Source: Auanema rhodensis
Taxonomy: Eukaryota; Nematoda; Chromadorea; Rhabditida; Rhabditidae
Direction of reading: 5' to 3'
DNA length: 64,000 nucleotides
Assembly (NCBI GenBank): GCA_964057225.1
Contig: OZ059899.1
Location: 1 to 64,000, forward strand
This document shows positions 11,456 to 25,162 of this stretch, piece by piece. The position numbers and the translations under genes were made by a program. Position 1 is the stretch's first letter. Each line of letters begins with the position of its first letter. Below the pieces are notes generated by a model. It did no database searches and was not told the DNA's origin. It saw nothing but the letters and a program-made list of their open reading frames with translations.

Positions 11456-13466
11456 ACCAAGTGCACATCACGTGTACATTTAATTAGCATAAATTAAAGT
11501 TCACGTAAATTTCAAAGTCATGGTTACCATGAACCAATATCAATAAAAATTTGTTTTTAGACTAATATGGACATGGGGAATCTAATTTTGAAAACCGCAT
11601 CTCTTTATCTTTCACGTGAAGCGAGTTACATACCAAGTGCACATCACGTGTACATTTAATTAGCATAAATTAAAGTTCACGTAAATTTCAAAGTCATGGT
11701 TACCATGAACCAATATCAATAAAAATTTGTTTTTAGACTAATATGGACATGGGGAATCTAATTTTGAAAACCGCATCTCTTTATCTTTCACGTGAAGCGA
11801 GTTACATACCAAGTGCACATCACGTGTACATTTAATTAGCATAAATTAAAGTTCACGTAAATTTCAAAGTCATGGTTACCATGAACCAATATCAATAAAA
11901 ATTTGTTTTTAGACTAATATGGACATGGGGAATCTAATTTTGAAAACCGCATCTCTTTATCTTTCACGTGAAGCGAGTTACATACCAAGTGCACATCACG
12001 TGTACATTTAATTAGCATAAATTAAAGTTCACGTAAATTTCAAAGTCATGGTTACCATGAAGCAATATCAATAAAAATTTGTTTTTAGACTAATATGGAC
12101 ATGGGGAATCTAATTTTGAAAACCGCATCTCTTTATCTTTCACATGAAGCGAGTTACATACCAAGTGCACATCACGTGTACATTTAATTAGCATAAATTA
12201 AAGTTCACGTAAATTTCAAAGTCATGGTTACCATGAACCAATAACAATAAAAATTTGTTTTTAGACTAATATGGACATGGGGAATCTAATTTTAAAAACC
12301 GCATCTCTTTATCTTTCACGTGAAGCGAGTTACATACCAAGTGCACATCACGTTTACATTTAATTAGCATAAATTAAAGTTCACGTAAATTTCAAAGTCA
12401 TGGTTACCATGAACCAATATCAATAAAAATTTGTTTTTAGACTAATATGGACATGGGGAATCTAATTTTGAAAACCGCATCTCTTTATCTTTCACGTGAA
12501 GCGAGTTACATACCAAGTGCACATCACGTGTACATTTAATTAGCATAAATTAAAGTTCACGTAAATTTCAAAGTCATGGTTACCATGAACCAATATCAAT
12601 AAAAATTTGTTTTTAGACTAATATGGACATGGGGAATCTAATTTTGAAAACCGCATCTCTTTATCTTTCACGTGAAGCGAGTTACATACCAAGTGCACAT
12701 CACGTGTACATTTAATTAGCATAAATTAAAGTTCACGTAAATTTCAAAGTCATGGTTACCATGCACCAATATCAATAAAAATTTGTTTTTAGACTAATAT
12801 GGACATGGGGAATCTAATTTTGAAAACCGCATCTCTTTATCTTTCACGTGAAGCGAGTTACATACCAAGTGCACATCACGTGTACATTTAATTAGCATAA
12901 ATTAAAGTTCACGTAAATTTCAAAGTCATGGTTACCATGCACCAATATCAATAAAAATTTGTTTTTAGACTGATATGGACATGGGGAATCTAATTTTGAA
13001 AACCGCATCTCTTTATCTTTCACGTGAAGCGAGTTACATACCAAGTGCACATCACGTGTACATTTAATTAGCATAAATTAAAGTTCACGTAAATTTCAAA
13101 GTCATGGTTACCATGCACCAATATCAATAAAAATTTGTTTTTAGACTAATATGGACATGATGAATCTAATTTTGAAAACCGCATCTCTTTATCTTTCACG
13201 TGAAGCGAGTTACATACCAAGTGCACATCACGTGTACATTTAATTAGCATAAATTAAAGTTCACGTAAATTTCAAAGTCATGGTTACCATTAACCAATAT
13301 CAATAAAAATTTGTTTTTAGACTAATATGGACATGGGTAATCTAATTTTGAAAACCGCATCTCTTTATCTTTCACGTGAAGCGAGTTACATACCAAGTGC
13401 ACATCACGTGTACATTTAATTAGCATAAATTAAAGTTCACGTAAATTTCAAAGTCATGGTTACCAT
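11456..13466 (+). repeat. 16-mer offset duplication, right copy
   Basis: This is the partner of the block at about 8640-10650, collinear at a 2816-bp offset with the same order of rare variants. It carries private substitutions at 12972 (A->G) and in CATTAACC near 13291. Upstream of this block monomers stop matching at about 11355 (GCACC against GAACC). Downstream they stop at about 13467 (GAAGC against GCACC). Confidence 0.75.
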
Positions 13467-13819
13467 GAAGCAATATCAATAAAAATTTGTTTTTAGACTA
13501 ATATGGACATGGGGAATCTAATTTTGAAAACCGCATCTCTTTATCTTTCACATGAAGCGAGTTACATACCAAGTGCACATCACGTGTACATTTAATTAGC
13601 ATAAATTAAAGTTCACGTAAATTTCAAAGTCATGGTTACCATGAACCAATATCAATAAAAATTTGTTTTTAGACTAATATGGACATGGGGAATCTAATTT
13701 TGAAAACCGCATCTCTTTATCTTTCACGTGAAGCGAGTTACATACCAAGTGCACATCACGTGTACATTTAATTAGCATAAATTAAAGTTCACGTAAATTT
13801 CAAAGTCATGGTTACCATG

Positions 13820-16800
13820 AACCAATATCAATAAAAATTTGTTTTTAGACTAATATGGACATGGGGAATCTAATTTTGAAAACCGCATCTCTTTATCTTT
13901 CACGTGAAGCGAGTTACATACCAAGTGCACATCACGTGTACATTTAATTAGCATAAATTAAAGTTCACGTAAATTTCAAAGTCATGGTTACCATGCACCA
14001 ATATCAATAAAAATTTGTTTTTAGACTAATATGGACATGGGGAATCTAATTTTGAAAACCGCATCTCTTTATCTTTCACGTGAAGCGAGTTACATACCAA
14101 GTGCACATCACGTGTACATTTAATTAGCATAAATTAAAGTTCACGTAAATTTCAAAGTCATGGTTACCATGAACCAATATCAATAAAAATTTGTTTTTAG
14201 ACTAATATGGACATGGGGAATCTAATTTTGAAAACCGCATCTCTTTATCTTTCACGTGAAGCGAGTTACATACCAAGTGCACATCACGTGTACATTTAAT
14301 TAGCATAAATTAAAGTTCACGTAAATTTCAAAGTCATGGTTACCATGAAGCAATATCAATAAAAATTTGTTTTTAGACTAATATGGACATGGGGAATCTA
14401 ATTTTGAAAACCGCATCTCTTTATCTTTCACGTGAAGCGAGTTACATACCAAGTGCACATCACGTGTACATTTAATTAGCATGAATTAAAGTTCACGTAA
14501 ATTTCAAAGTCATGGTTACCATGCACCAATATCAATAAAAATTTGTTTTTAGACTAATATGGACATGGGGAATCTAATTTTGAAAACCGCATCTCTTTAT
14601 CTTTCACGTGAAGCGAGTTACATACCAAGTGCACATCACGTGTACATTTAATTAGCATAAATTAAAGTTCACGTAAATTTCAAAGTCATGGTTACCATGC
14701 ACCAATATCAATAAAAATTTGTTTTTAGACTAATATGGACATGGGGAATCTAATTTTGAAAACCGCATCTCTTTATCTTTCACGTGAAGCGAGTTACATA
14801 CCAAGTGCACATCACGTGTACATTTAATTAGCATAAATTAAAGTTCACGTAAATTTCAAAGTCATGGTTACCATGCACCAATATCAATAAAAATTTGTTT
14901 TTAGACTAATATGGACATGATGAATCTAATTTTGAAAACCGCATCTCTTTATCTTTCACGTGAAGCGAGTTACATACCAAGTGCACATCACGTGTACATT
15001 TAATTAGCATAAATTTAAGTTCACGTAAATTTCAAAGTCATGGTTACCATGCACCAATATCAATAAAAATTTGTTTTTAGACTAATATGGACATGGGGGA
15101 TCTAATTTTGAAAACCGCATCTCTTTATCTTTCACGTGAAGCGAGTTACATACCAAGTGCACATCACGTGTACATTTAATTAGCATAAATTAAAGTTCAC
15201 GTAAATTTCAAAGTCATGGTTACCATGAACCAATATCAATAAAAATTTGTTTTTAGACTAATATGGACATGGGTAATCTAATTTTGAAAACCGCATCTCT
15301 TTATCTTTCACGTGAAGCGAGTTACATACCAAGTGCACATCACGTGTACATTTAATTAGCATAAATTAAAGTTCACGTAAATTTCAAAGTCATGGTTACC
15401 ATGCACCAATATCAATAAAAATTTGTTTTTAGACTAATATGGACATGGGGAATCTAATTTTGAAAACCGCATCTCTTTATCTTTCACGTGAAGAGAGTTA
15501 CATACCAAGTGCACATCACGTGTACATTTAATTAGCATAAATTAAAGTTCACGTAAATTTCAAAGTCATGGTTACCATGAACCAATATCAATAAAAATTT
15601 GTTTTTAGACTAATATGGACATGGGGAATCTAAGTTTGAAAACCGCATCTCTTTATCTTTCACGTGAAGCGAGTTACATACCAAGTGCACATCACGTGTA
15701 CATTTAATTAGCATAAATTAAAGTTCACGTAAATTTCAAAGTCATGGTTACCATGCACCAATATCAATAAAAATTTGTTTTTAGACTAATATGGACATGG
15801 GGAATCTAATTTTGAAAACCGCATCTCTTTATTTTTCACGTGAAGCGAGTTACATACCAAGTGCACATCACGTGTACATTTAATTAGCATAAATTAAAGT
15901 TCACGTAAATTTCAAAGTCATGGTTACCATGCACCAATATCAATAAAAATTTGTTTTTAGACTAATATGGACATGGGGAATCTAATTTTGAAAACCGCAT
16001 CTCTTTATCTTTCACGTGAAGCGAGTTACATACCAAGTGCACATCACGTGTACATTTAATTAGCATAAATTAAAGTTCACGTAAATTTCAAAGTCATGGT
16101 TACCATGAACCAATATCAATAAAAATTTGTTTTTAGACTAATATGGACATGGGGAATCTAATTTTGAAAACCGCATCTCTTTATCTTTCACGTGAAGCGA
16201 GTTACATACCAAGTGCACATCACGTGTACATTTAATTAGCATAAATTAAAGTTCACGTAAATTTCAAAGTCATGGTTACCATGAACCAATATCAATAAAA
16301 ATTTGTTTTTAGACTAATATGGACATGGGGAATCTAATTTTGAAAACCGCATCTCTTTATCTTTCACGTGAAGCGAGTTACATACCAAGTGCACATCACG
16401 TGTACATTTAATTAGCATAAATTAAAGTTCACGTAAATTTCAAAGTCATGGTTACCATGCACCAATATCAATAAAAATTTGTTTTTAGACTAATATGGAC
16501 ATGGGGAATCTAATTTTGAAAACCGCATCTCTTTATCTTTCACGTGAAGCGAGTTACATACCAAGTGCACATCACGTGTACATTTAATTAGCATAAATTA
16601 AAGTTCACGTAAATTCCAAAGTCATGGTTACCATGCACCAATATCAATAAAAATTTGTTTTTAGACTAATATGGACATGGGGAATCTAATTTTGAAAACC
16701 GCATCTCTTTATCTTTCACGTGAAGCGAGTTACATACCAAGTGCACATCACGTGTACATTTAATTAGCATAAATTAAAGTTCACGTAAAATTCAAAGTCA

Positions 16801-17690
16801 TGGTTACCATGCACCAATAACATAAAAAATTTGTTTTTAGACTAATATGGACATGGGGAATCTAATTTTGAAAACCGCATCTCTTTATCTTTCACGTGAA
16901 GCGAGTTACATACCAAGTGCACATCACGTGTACATTTAATTAGCATAAATTAAAGTTCACGTAAATTCCAAAGTCATGGTTACCATGCACCAATATCAAT
17001 AAAAAGTTGTTTTTAGACTAATATGGACATGGGGAATCTAATTTTGAAAACCGCATCTCTTTATCTTTCACGTGAAGCGAGTTACATACCAAGTGCACAT
17101 CACGTGTACATTTGATTAGCATAAATTAAAGTTCACGTAAATTTCAAAGTCATGGTTACCATGAAGCAATATCAATAAAAATTTGTTTTTAGACTAATAT
17201 GGACATGGGGAATCTAATTTTGAAAACCGCATCTCTTTATCTTTCACGTGAAGCGAGTTACATACCAAGTGCACATCACGTGTACATTTAATTAGCATAA
17301 ATTAAAGTTCACGTAAAATTCAAAGTCATGGTTACCATGCACCAATAACATAAAAAATTTGTTTTTAGACTAATATGGACATGGGGAATCTAATTTTGAA
17401 AACCGCATCTCTTTATCTTTCACGTGAAGCGAGTTACATACCAAGTGCACATCACGTGTACATTTAATTAGCATAAATTAAAGTTCACGTAAATTCCAAA
17501 GTCATGGTTACCATGCACCAATATCAATAAAAAGTTGTTTTTAGACTAATATGGACATGGGGAATCTAATTTTGAAAACCGCATCTCTTTATCTTTCACG
17601 TGAAGCGAGTTACATACCAAGTGCACATCACGTGTACATTTGATTAGCATAAATTAAAGTTCACGTAAATTTCAAAGTCATGGTTACCAT
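13820..17690 (+). repeat. Long-range duplicated block, left copy (14,960-bp offset)
   Basis: A series of rare variants recurs in the same order about 15 kb away. At an offset of exactly 14,960 bp (85 monomers) these are GCATGAATTAAA (14481/29441), CATGATGAATC (14917/29877), AAATTTAAG (15001/29961) and GGGGGATC (15091/30051). The offset becomes 15,488 bp for GGGTAATC, GAGAGTTAC (15493/30981) and TAAGTTTG (about 15633/31121). It becomes 15,840 bp for AATAACATAAAA (16815/32655, 17343/33183). The two offset changes equal three and two whole monomers. The order is therefore collinear with in-register insertions in the right copy or losses in this one. Confidence 0.8.
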
Positions 17691-18060
17691 GAAGCAATAT
17701 CAATAAAAATTTGTTTTTAGACTAATATGGACATGGGGAATCTAATTTTGAAAACCGCATCTCTTTATCTTTCACGTGAAGCGAGTTACATACCAAGTGC
17801 ACATCACGTGTACATTTAATTAGCATAAATTAAAGTTCACGTAAAATTCAAAGTCATGGTTACCATGCACCAATAACATAAAAAATTTGTTTTTAGACTA
17901 ATATGGACATGGGGAATCTAATTTTGAAAACCGCATCTCTTTATCTTTCACGTGAAGCGAGTTACATACCAAGTGCACATCACGTGTACATTTAATTAGC
18001 ATAAATTAAAGTTCACGTAAATTTCAAAGTCATGGTTACCATGCACCAATATCAATAAAA
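16790..18060 (+). repeat. 3-mer higher-order repeat, 528-bp period
   Basis: Three monomer types alternate. Type a has AAAATTC plus GCACCAATAACAT (16815, 17343, 17871). Type b has AAATTCC plus AAAAAGTTG (about 17006 and 17534). Type c has CATTTGATTAG plus GAAGCAAT (17114 and 17642). Equivalent markers are exactly 528 bp apart. About 2.4 turns are visible. The third type-b unit (about 18043) has reverted to AAATTTC and the next unit is an ordinary GAACC monomer, so the regular repeat ends there. Confidence 0.85.
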
Positions 18061-20529
18061 AGTTGTTTTTAGACTAATATGGACATGGGGAATCTAATTT
18101 TGAAAACCGCATCTCTTTATCTTTCACGTGAAGCGAGTTACATACCAAGTGCACATCACGTGTACATTTAATTAGCATAAATTAAAGTTCACGTGAATTT
18201 CAAAGTCATGGTTACCATGAACCAATATCAATAAAAATTTGTTTTTAGACTAATATGGACATGGGGAATCTAATTTTGAAAACCGCATCTCTTTATCTTT
18301 CACGTGAAGCGAGTTACATACCAAGTGCACATCACGTGTACATTTAATTAGCATAAATTAAAGTTCACGTAAATTTCAAAGTCATGGTTACCATGAACCA
18401 ATATCAATAAAAATTTGTTTTTAGTCTAATATGGACATGGGTAATCTAATTTTGAAAACCGCATCTCTTTATCTTTCACGTGAAGCGAGTTACATACCAA
18501 GTGCACATCACGTGTACATTTAATTAGCATAAATTAAAGTTCACGTAAATTTCAAAGTCATGGTTACCATGCACCAATATCAATAAAAATTTGTTTTTAG
18601 ACTAATATGGACATGGGGAATCTAAGTTTGAAAACCGCATCTCTTTATCTTTCACGTGAAGCGAGTTACATACCAAGTGCACATCACGTGTACATTTAAT
18701 TAGCATAAATTAAAGTTCACGTAAATTTCAAAGTCATGGTTACCATGAACCAATATCAATAAAAATTTGTTTTTAGACTAATATGGACATGGGTAATCTA
18801 ATTTTGAAAACCGCATCTCTTTATCTTTCACGTGAAGCGAGTTACATACCAAGTGCACATCACGTGTACATTTAATTAGCATAAATTAAAGTTCACGTAA
18901 ATTTCAAAGTCATGGTTACCATGCACCAATATCAATAAAAATTTGTTTTTAGACTAATATGGACATGGGGAATCTAATTTTGAAAACCGCATCTCTTTAT
19001 CTTTCACGTGAAGCGAGTTACATACCAAGTGCACATCACGTGTACATTTAATTAGCATAAATTAAAGTTCACGTAAAATTCAAAGTCATGGTTACCATGC
19101 ACCAATAACATAAAAAATTTGTTTTTAGACTAATATGGACATGGGGAATCTAATTTTGAAAACCGCATCTCTTTATCTTTCACGTGAAGCGAGTTACATA
19201 CCAAGTGCACATCACGTGTACATTTAATTAGCATAAATTAAAGTTCACGTAAATTTCAAAGTCATGGTTACCATGCACCAATATCAATAAAAAGTTGTTT
19301 TTAGACTAATATGGACATGGGGAATCTAATTTTGAAAACCGCATCTCTTTATATTTCACGTGAAGCGAGTTACATACCAAGTGCACATCACGTGTACATT
19401 TAATTAGCATAAATTAAAGTTCACGTAAATTTCAAAGTCATGGTTACCATGAACCAATATCAATAAAAATTTGTTTTTAGACTAATATGGACATGGGGAA
19501 TCTAATTTTGAAAACCGCATCTCTTTATCTTTCACGTGAAGCGAGTTACATACCAAGTGCACATCACGTGTACATTTAATTAGCATAAATTAAAGTTCAC
19601 GTAAATTTCAAAGTCATGGTTACCATGAACCAATATCAATAAAAATTTGTTTTTAGACTAATATGGACATGGGTAATCTAATTTTGAAAACCGCATCTCT
19701 TTATCTTTCACGTGAAGCGAGTTACATACCAAGTGCACATCACGTGTACATTTAATTAGCATAAATTAAAGTTCACGTAAATTTCAAAGTCATGGTTACC
19801 ATTCACCAATATCAATAAAAATTTGTTTTTAGACTAATATGGACATGGGGAATCTAATTTTGAAAACCGCATCTCTTTATCTTTCACGTGAAGAGAGTTA
19901 CATACCAAGTGCACATCACGTGTACATTTAATTAGCATAAATTAAAGTTCACGTAAATTTCAAAGTCATGGTTACCATGAACCAATATCAATAAAAATTT
20001 GTTTTTAGACTAATATGGACATGGGGAATCTAAGTTTGAAAACCGCATCTCTTTATCTTTCACGTGAAGCGAGTTACATACCAAGTGCACATCACGTGTA
20101 CATTTAATTAGCATAAATTAAAGTTCACGTAAATTTCAAAGTCATGGTTACCATGAAGCAATATCAATAAAAATTTGTTTTTAGACTAATATGGACATGG
20201 GGAATCTAATTTTGAAAACCGCATCTCTTTATCTTTCACGTGAAGCGAGTTACATACCAAGTGCACATCACGTGTACATTTAATTAGCATAAATAAAAGT
20301 TCACGTAAAATTCAAAGTCATGGTTACCATGCACCAATAACATAAAAAATTTGTTTTTAGACTAATATGGACATGGGGAATCTAATTTTGAAAACCGCAT
20401 CTCTTTATCTTTCACGTGAAGCGAGTTACATACCAAGTGCACATCACGTGTACATTTAATTAGCATAAATTAAAGTTCACGTAAATTTCAAAGTCATGGT
20501 TACCATGCACCAATATCAATAAAAAGTTG

Positions 20530-22320
20530 TTTTTAGACTAATATGGACATGGGGAATCTAATTTTGAAAACCGCATCTCTTTATCTTTCACGTGAAGCGA
20601 GTTACATACCAAGTGCACATCACGTGTACATTTAATTAGCATAAATTAAAGTTCACGTAAATTTCAAAGTCATGGTTACCATGAACCAATATCAATAAAA
20701 ATTTGTTTTTAGACTAATATGGACATGGGGAATCTAATTTTGAAAACCGCATCTCTTTATCTTTCACGTGAAGCGAGTTACATACCAAGTGCACATCACG
20801 TGTACATTTAATTAGCATAAATTAAAGTTCACGTAAATTTCAAAGTCATGGTTACCATGCACCAATATCAATAAAAATTTGTTTTTAGACTAATATGGAC
20901 ATGGGGAATCTAATTTTGAAAACCGCATCTCTTTATCTTTCACGTGAAGCGAGTTACATACCAAGTGCACATCACGTGTACATTTAATTAGCATAAATTA
21001 AAGTTCACGTAAATTTCAAAGTCATGGTTACCATGAAGCAATATCAATAAAAATTTGTTTTTAGACTAATATGGACATGGGGAATCTAATTTTGAAAACC
21101 GCATCTCTTTATCTTTCACGTGAAGCGAGTTACATACCAAGTGCACATCACGTGTACATTTAATTAGCATAAATTAAAGTTCACGTAAATTTCAAAGTCA
21201 TGGTTACCATGAAGCAATATCAATAAAAATTTGTTTTTAGACTAATATGGACATGGGGAATCTAATTTTGAAAACCGCATCTCTTTATCTTTTACATGAA
21301 GCGAGTTACATACCAAGTGCACATCACGTGTACATTTAATTAGCATAAATTAAAGTTCACGTAAATTTCAAAGTCATGGTTACCATGAACCAATAACATA
21401 AAAAATTTGTTTTTAGACTAATATGGACATGGGGAATCTAATTTTGAAAACCGCATCTCTTTATCTTTCACGTGAAGCGAGTTACATACCAAGTGCACAT
21501 CACGTGTACATTTAATTAGCATAAATTAAAGTTCACGTAAAATTCAAAGTCATGGTTACCATGCACCAATATCAATAAAAATTTGTTTTTAGACTAATAT
21601 GGACATGGGGAATCTAATTTTGAAAACCGCATCTCTTTATCTTTTACATGAAGCGAGTTACATACCAAGTGCACATCACGTGTACATTTAATTAGCATAA
21701 ATTAAAGTTCACGTAAATTTCAAAGTCATGGTTACCATGAACCAATAACATAAAAAATTTGTTTTTAGACTAATATGGACATGGGGAATCTAATTTTGAA
21801 AACCGCATCTCTTTATCTTTTACATGAAGCGAGTTACATACCAAGTGCACATCACGTGTACATTTAATTAGCATAAATTAAAGTTCACGTAAAATTCAAA
21901 GTCATGGTTACCATGCACCAATAACATAAAAAATTTGTTTTTAGACTAATATGGACATGGGGAATCTAATTTTGAAAACCGCATCTCTTTATCTTTCACG
22001 TGAAGCGAGTTACATACCAAGTGCACATCACGTGTACATTTAATTAGCATAAATTAAAGTTCACGTAAATTTCAAAGTCATGGTTACCATGCACCAATAT
22101 CAATAAAAATTTGTTTTTAGACTAATATGGACATGGGGAATCTAATTTTGAAAACCGCATCTCTTTATCTTTCACGTGAAGAGAGTTACATACCAAGTGC
22201 ACATCACGTGTACATTTAATTAGCATAAATTAAAGTTCACGTAAATTTCAAAGTCATGGTTACCATGAACCAATATCAATAAAAATTTGTTTTTAGACTA
22301 ATATGGACATGGGGAATCTA
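20530..22320 (+). repeat. Older relative of the 15-mer block (1760-bp offset)
   Basis: This stretch matches the sequence 1760 bp (10 monomers) downstream. TTTACATG occurs at 21291/23051, AATAACATAAAA at the following units, GAGAGTTAC at 22181/23941, and the GAACC, GCACC, GAAGC, GAAGC order is the same. It lacks the GTTCACGTGAAATTC change present at 23299 and 25939, so it split off before the 2640-bp duplication fixed that variant. The match is lost at about 20523 (AAAAAGTTG only on one side) and 22322 (TAATTTTG against TAAGTTTG). Confidence 0.75.
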
Positions 22321-22446
22321 ATTTTGAAAACCGCATCTCTTTATCTTTCATGTGAAGCGAGTTACATACCAAGTGCACATCACGTGTACATTTAATTAGC
22401 ATAAATTAAAGTTCACGTAAATTTCAAAGTCATGGTTACCATGAAC

Positions 22447-25162
22447 CAATATCAATAAAAATTTGTTTTTAGACTAATATGGACATGGGGAATCTAATTT
22501 TGAAAACCGCATCTCTTTATCTTTCACGTGAAGCGAGTTACATACCAAGTGCACATCACGTGTACATTTAATTAGCATAAATTAAAGTTCACGTAAATTT
22601 CAAAGTCATGGTTACCATGCACCAATATCAATAAAAATTTGTTTTTAGACTAATATGGACATGGGGAATCTAATTTTGAAAACCGCATCTCTTTATCTTT
22701 CACGTGAAGCGAGTTACATACCAAGTGCACATCACGTGTACATTTAATTAGCATAAATTAAAGTTCACGTAAATTTCAAAGTCATGGTTACCATGAAGCA
22801 ATATCAATAAAAATTTGTTTTTAGACTAATATGGACATGGGGAATCTAATTTTGAAAACCGCATCTCTTTATCTTTCACGTGAAGCGAGTTACATACCAA
22901 GTGCACATCACGTGTACATTTAATTAGCATAAATTAAAGTTCACGTAAATTTCAAAGTCATGGTTACCATGAAGCAATATCAATAAAAATTTGTTTTTAG
23001 ACTAATATGGACATGGGGAATCTAATTTTGAAAACCGCATCTCTTTATCTTTTACATGAAGCGAGTTACATACCAAGTGCACATCACGTGTACATTTAAT
23101 TAGCATAAATTAAAGTTCACGTAAATTTCAAAGTCATGGTTACCATGAACCAATAACATAAAAAATTTGTTTTTAGACTAATATGGACATGGGGAATCTA
23201 ATTTTGAAAACCGCATCTCTTTATCTTTCACGTGAAGCGAGTTACATACCAAGTGCACATCACGTGTACATTTAATTAGCATAAATTAAAGTTCACGTGA
23301 AATTCAAAGTCATGGTTACCATGCACCAATATCAATAAAAATTTGTTTTTAGACTAATATGGACATGGGGAATCTAATTTTGAAAACCGCATCTCTTTAT
23401 CTTTTACATGAAGCGAGTTACATACCAAGTGCACATCACGTGTACATTTAATTAGCATAAATTAAAGTTCACGTAAATTTCAAAGTCATGGTTACCATGA
23501 ACCAATAACATAAAAAATTTGTTTTTAGACTAATATGGACATGGGGAATCTAATTTTGAAAACCGCATCTCTTTATCTTTTACATGAAGCGAGTTACATA
23601 CCAAGTGCACATCACGTGTACATTTAATTAGCATAAATTAAAGTTCACGTAAAATTCAAAGTCATGGTTACCATGCACCAATAACATAAAAAATTTGTTT
23701 TTAGACTAATATGGACATGGGGAATCTAATTTTGAAAACCGCATCTCTTTATCTTTCACGTGAAGCGAGTTACATACCAAGTGCACATCACGTGTACATT
23801 TAATTAGCATAAATTAAAGTTCACGTAAATTTCAAAGTCATGGTTACCATGCACCAATATCAATAAAAATTTGTTTTTAGACTAATATGGACATGGGGAA
23901 TCTAATTTTGAAAACCGCATCTCTTTATCTTTCACGTGAAGAGAGTTACATACCAAGTGCACATCACGTGTACATTTAATTAGCATAAATTAAAGTTCAC
24001 GTAAATTTCAAAGTCATGGTTACCATGAACCAATATCAATAAAAATTTGTTTTTAGACTAATATGGACATGGGGAATCTAAGTTTGAAAACCGCATCTCT
24101 TTATCTTTCACGTGAAGCGAGTTACATACCAAGTGCACATCACGTGTACATTTAATTAGCATAAATTAAAGTTCACGTAAATTTCAAAGTCATGGTTACC
24201 ATGAAGCAATATCAATAAAAATTTGTTTTTAGACTAATATGGACATGGGGAATCTAATTTTGAAAACCGCATCTCTTTATCTTTCACGTGAAGCGAGTTA
24301 CATACCAAGTGCACATCACGTGTACATTTAATTAGCATAAATTAAAGTTCACGTAAAATTCAAAGTCATGGTTACCATGCACCAATAACATAAAAAATTT
24401 GTTTTTAGACTAATATGGACATGGGGAATCTAATTTTGAAAACCGCATCTCTTTATCTTTCACGTGAAGCGAGTTACATACCAAGTGCACATCACGTGTA
24501 CATTTAATTAGCATAAATTAAAGTTCACGTAAATTTCAAAGTCATGGTTACCATGCACCAATATCAATAAAAAGTTGTTTTTAGACTAATATGGACATGG
24601 GGAATCTAATTTTGAAAACCGCATCTCTTTATCTTTCACGTGAAGCGAGTTACATACCAAGTGCACATCACGTGTACATTTAATTAGCATAAATTAAAGT
24701 TCACGTAAATTTCAAAGTCATGGTTACCATGAACCAATATCAATAAAAATTTGTTTTTAGACTAATATGGACATGGGGAATCTAATTTTGAAAACCGCAT
24801 CTCTTTATCTTTCACGTGAAGCGAGTTACATACCAAGTGCACATCACGTGTACATTTAATTAGCATAAATTAAAGTTCACGTAAATTTCAAAGTCATGGT
24901 TACCATGCACCAATATCAATAAAAATTTGTTTTTAGACTAATATGGACATGGGGAATCTAATTTTGAAAACCGCATCTCTTTATCTTTCACGTGAAGCGA
25001 GTTACATACCAAGTGCACATCACGTGTACATTTAATTAGCATAAATTAAAGTTCACGTAAATTTCAAAGTCATGGTTACCATGAAGCAATATCAATAAAA
25101 ATTTGTTTTTAGACTAATATGGACATGGGGAATCTAATTTTGAAAACCGCATCTCTTTATCT
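22447..25162 (+). repeat. 15-mer (2640-bp) tandem duplication, first copy
   Basis: Comparison with the sequence 2640 bp (15 monomers) downstream shows no difference from 22447 until C25163/T27803. One other difference, at 22523 against 25163, marks a private T->C in the second copy. The block carries many distinctive variants in order: TTTACATG at 23051, GTTCACGTGAAATTC at about 23299, two further TTTACATG units, GAGAGTTAC at 23941, TAAGTTTG at 24082, AATAACAT at about 24383 and AAAAAGTTG at 24569. The near-identity over 2.6 kb means a very recent duplication. Confidence 0.92.

Noticed and set aside
12892-13074. A 60-codon open reading frame on the minus strand as a gene
   Set aside because: It lies fully within satellite monomers, exists only because of the private A->G at 12972, crosses a monomer junction, has no promoter or start context, and resembles no protein family.
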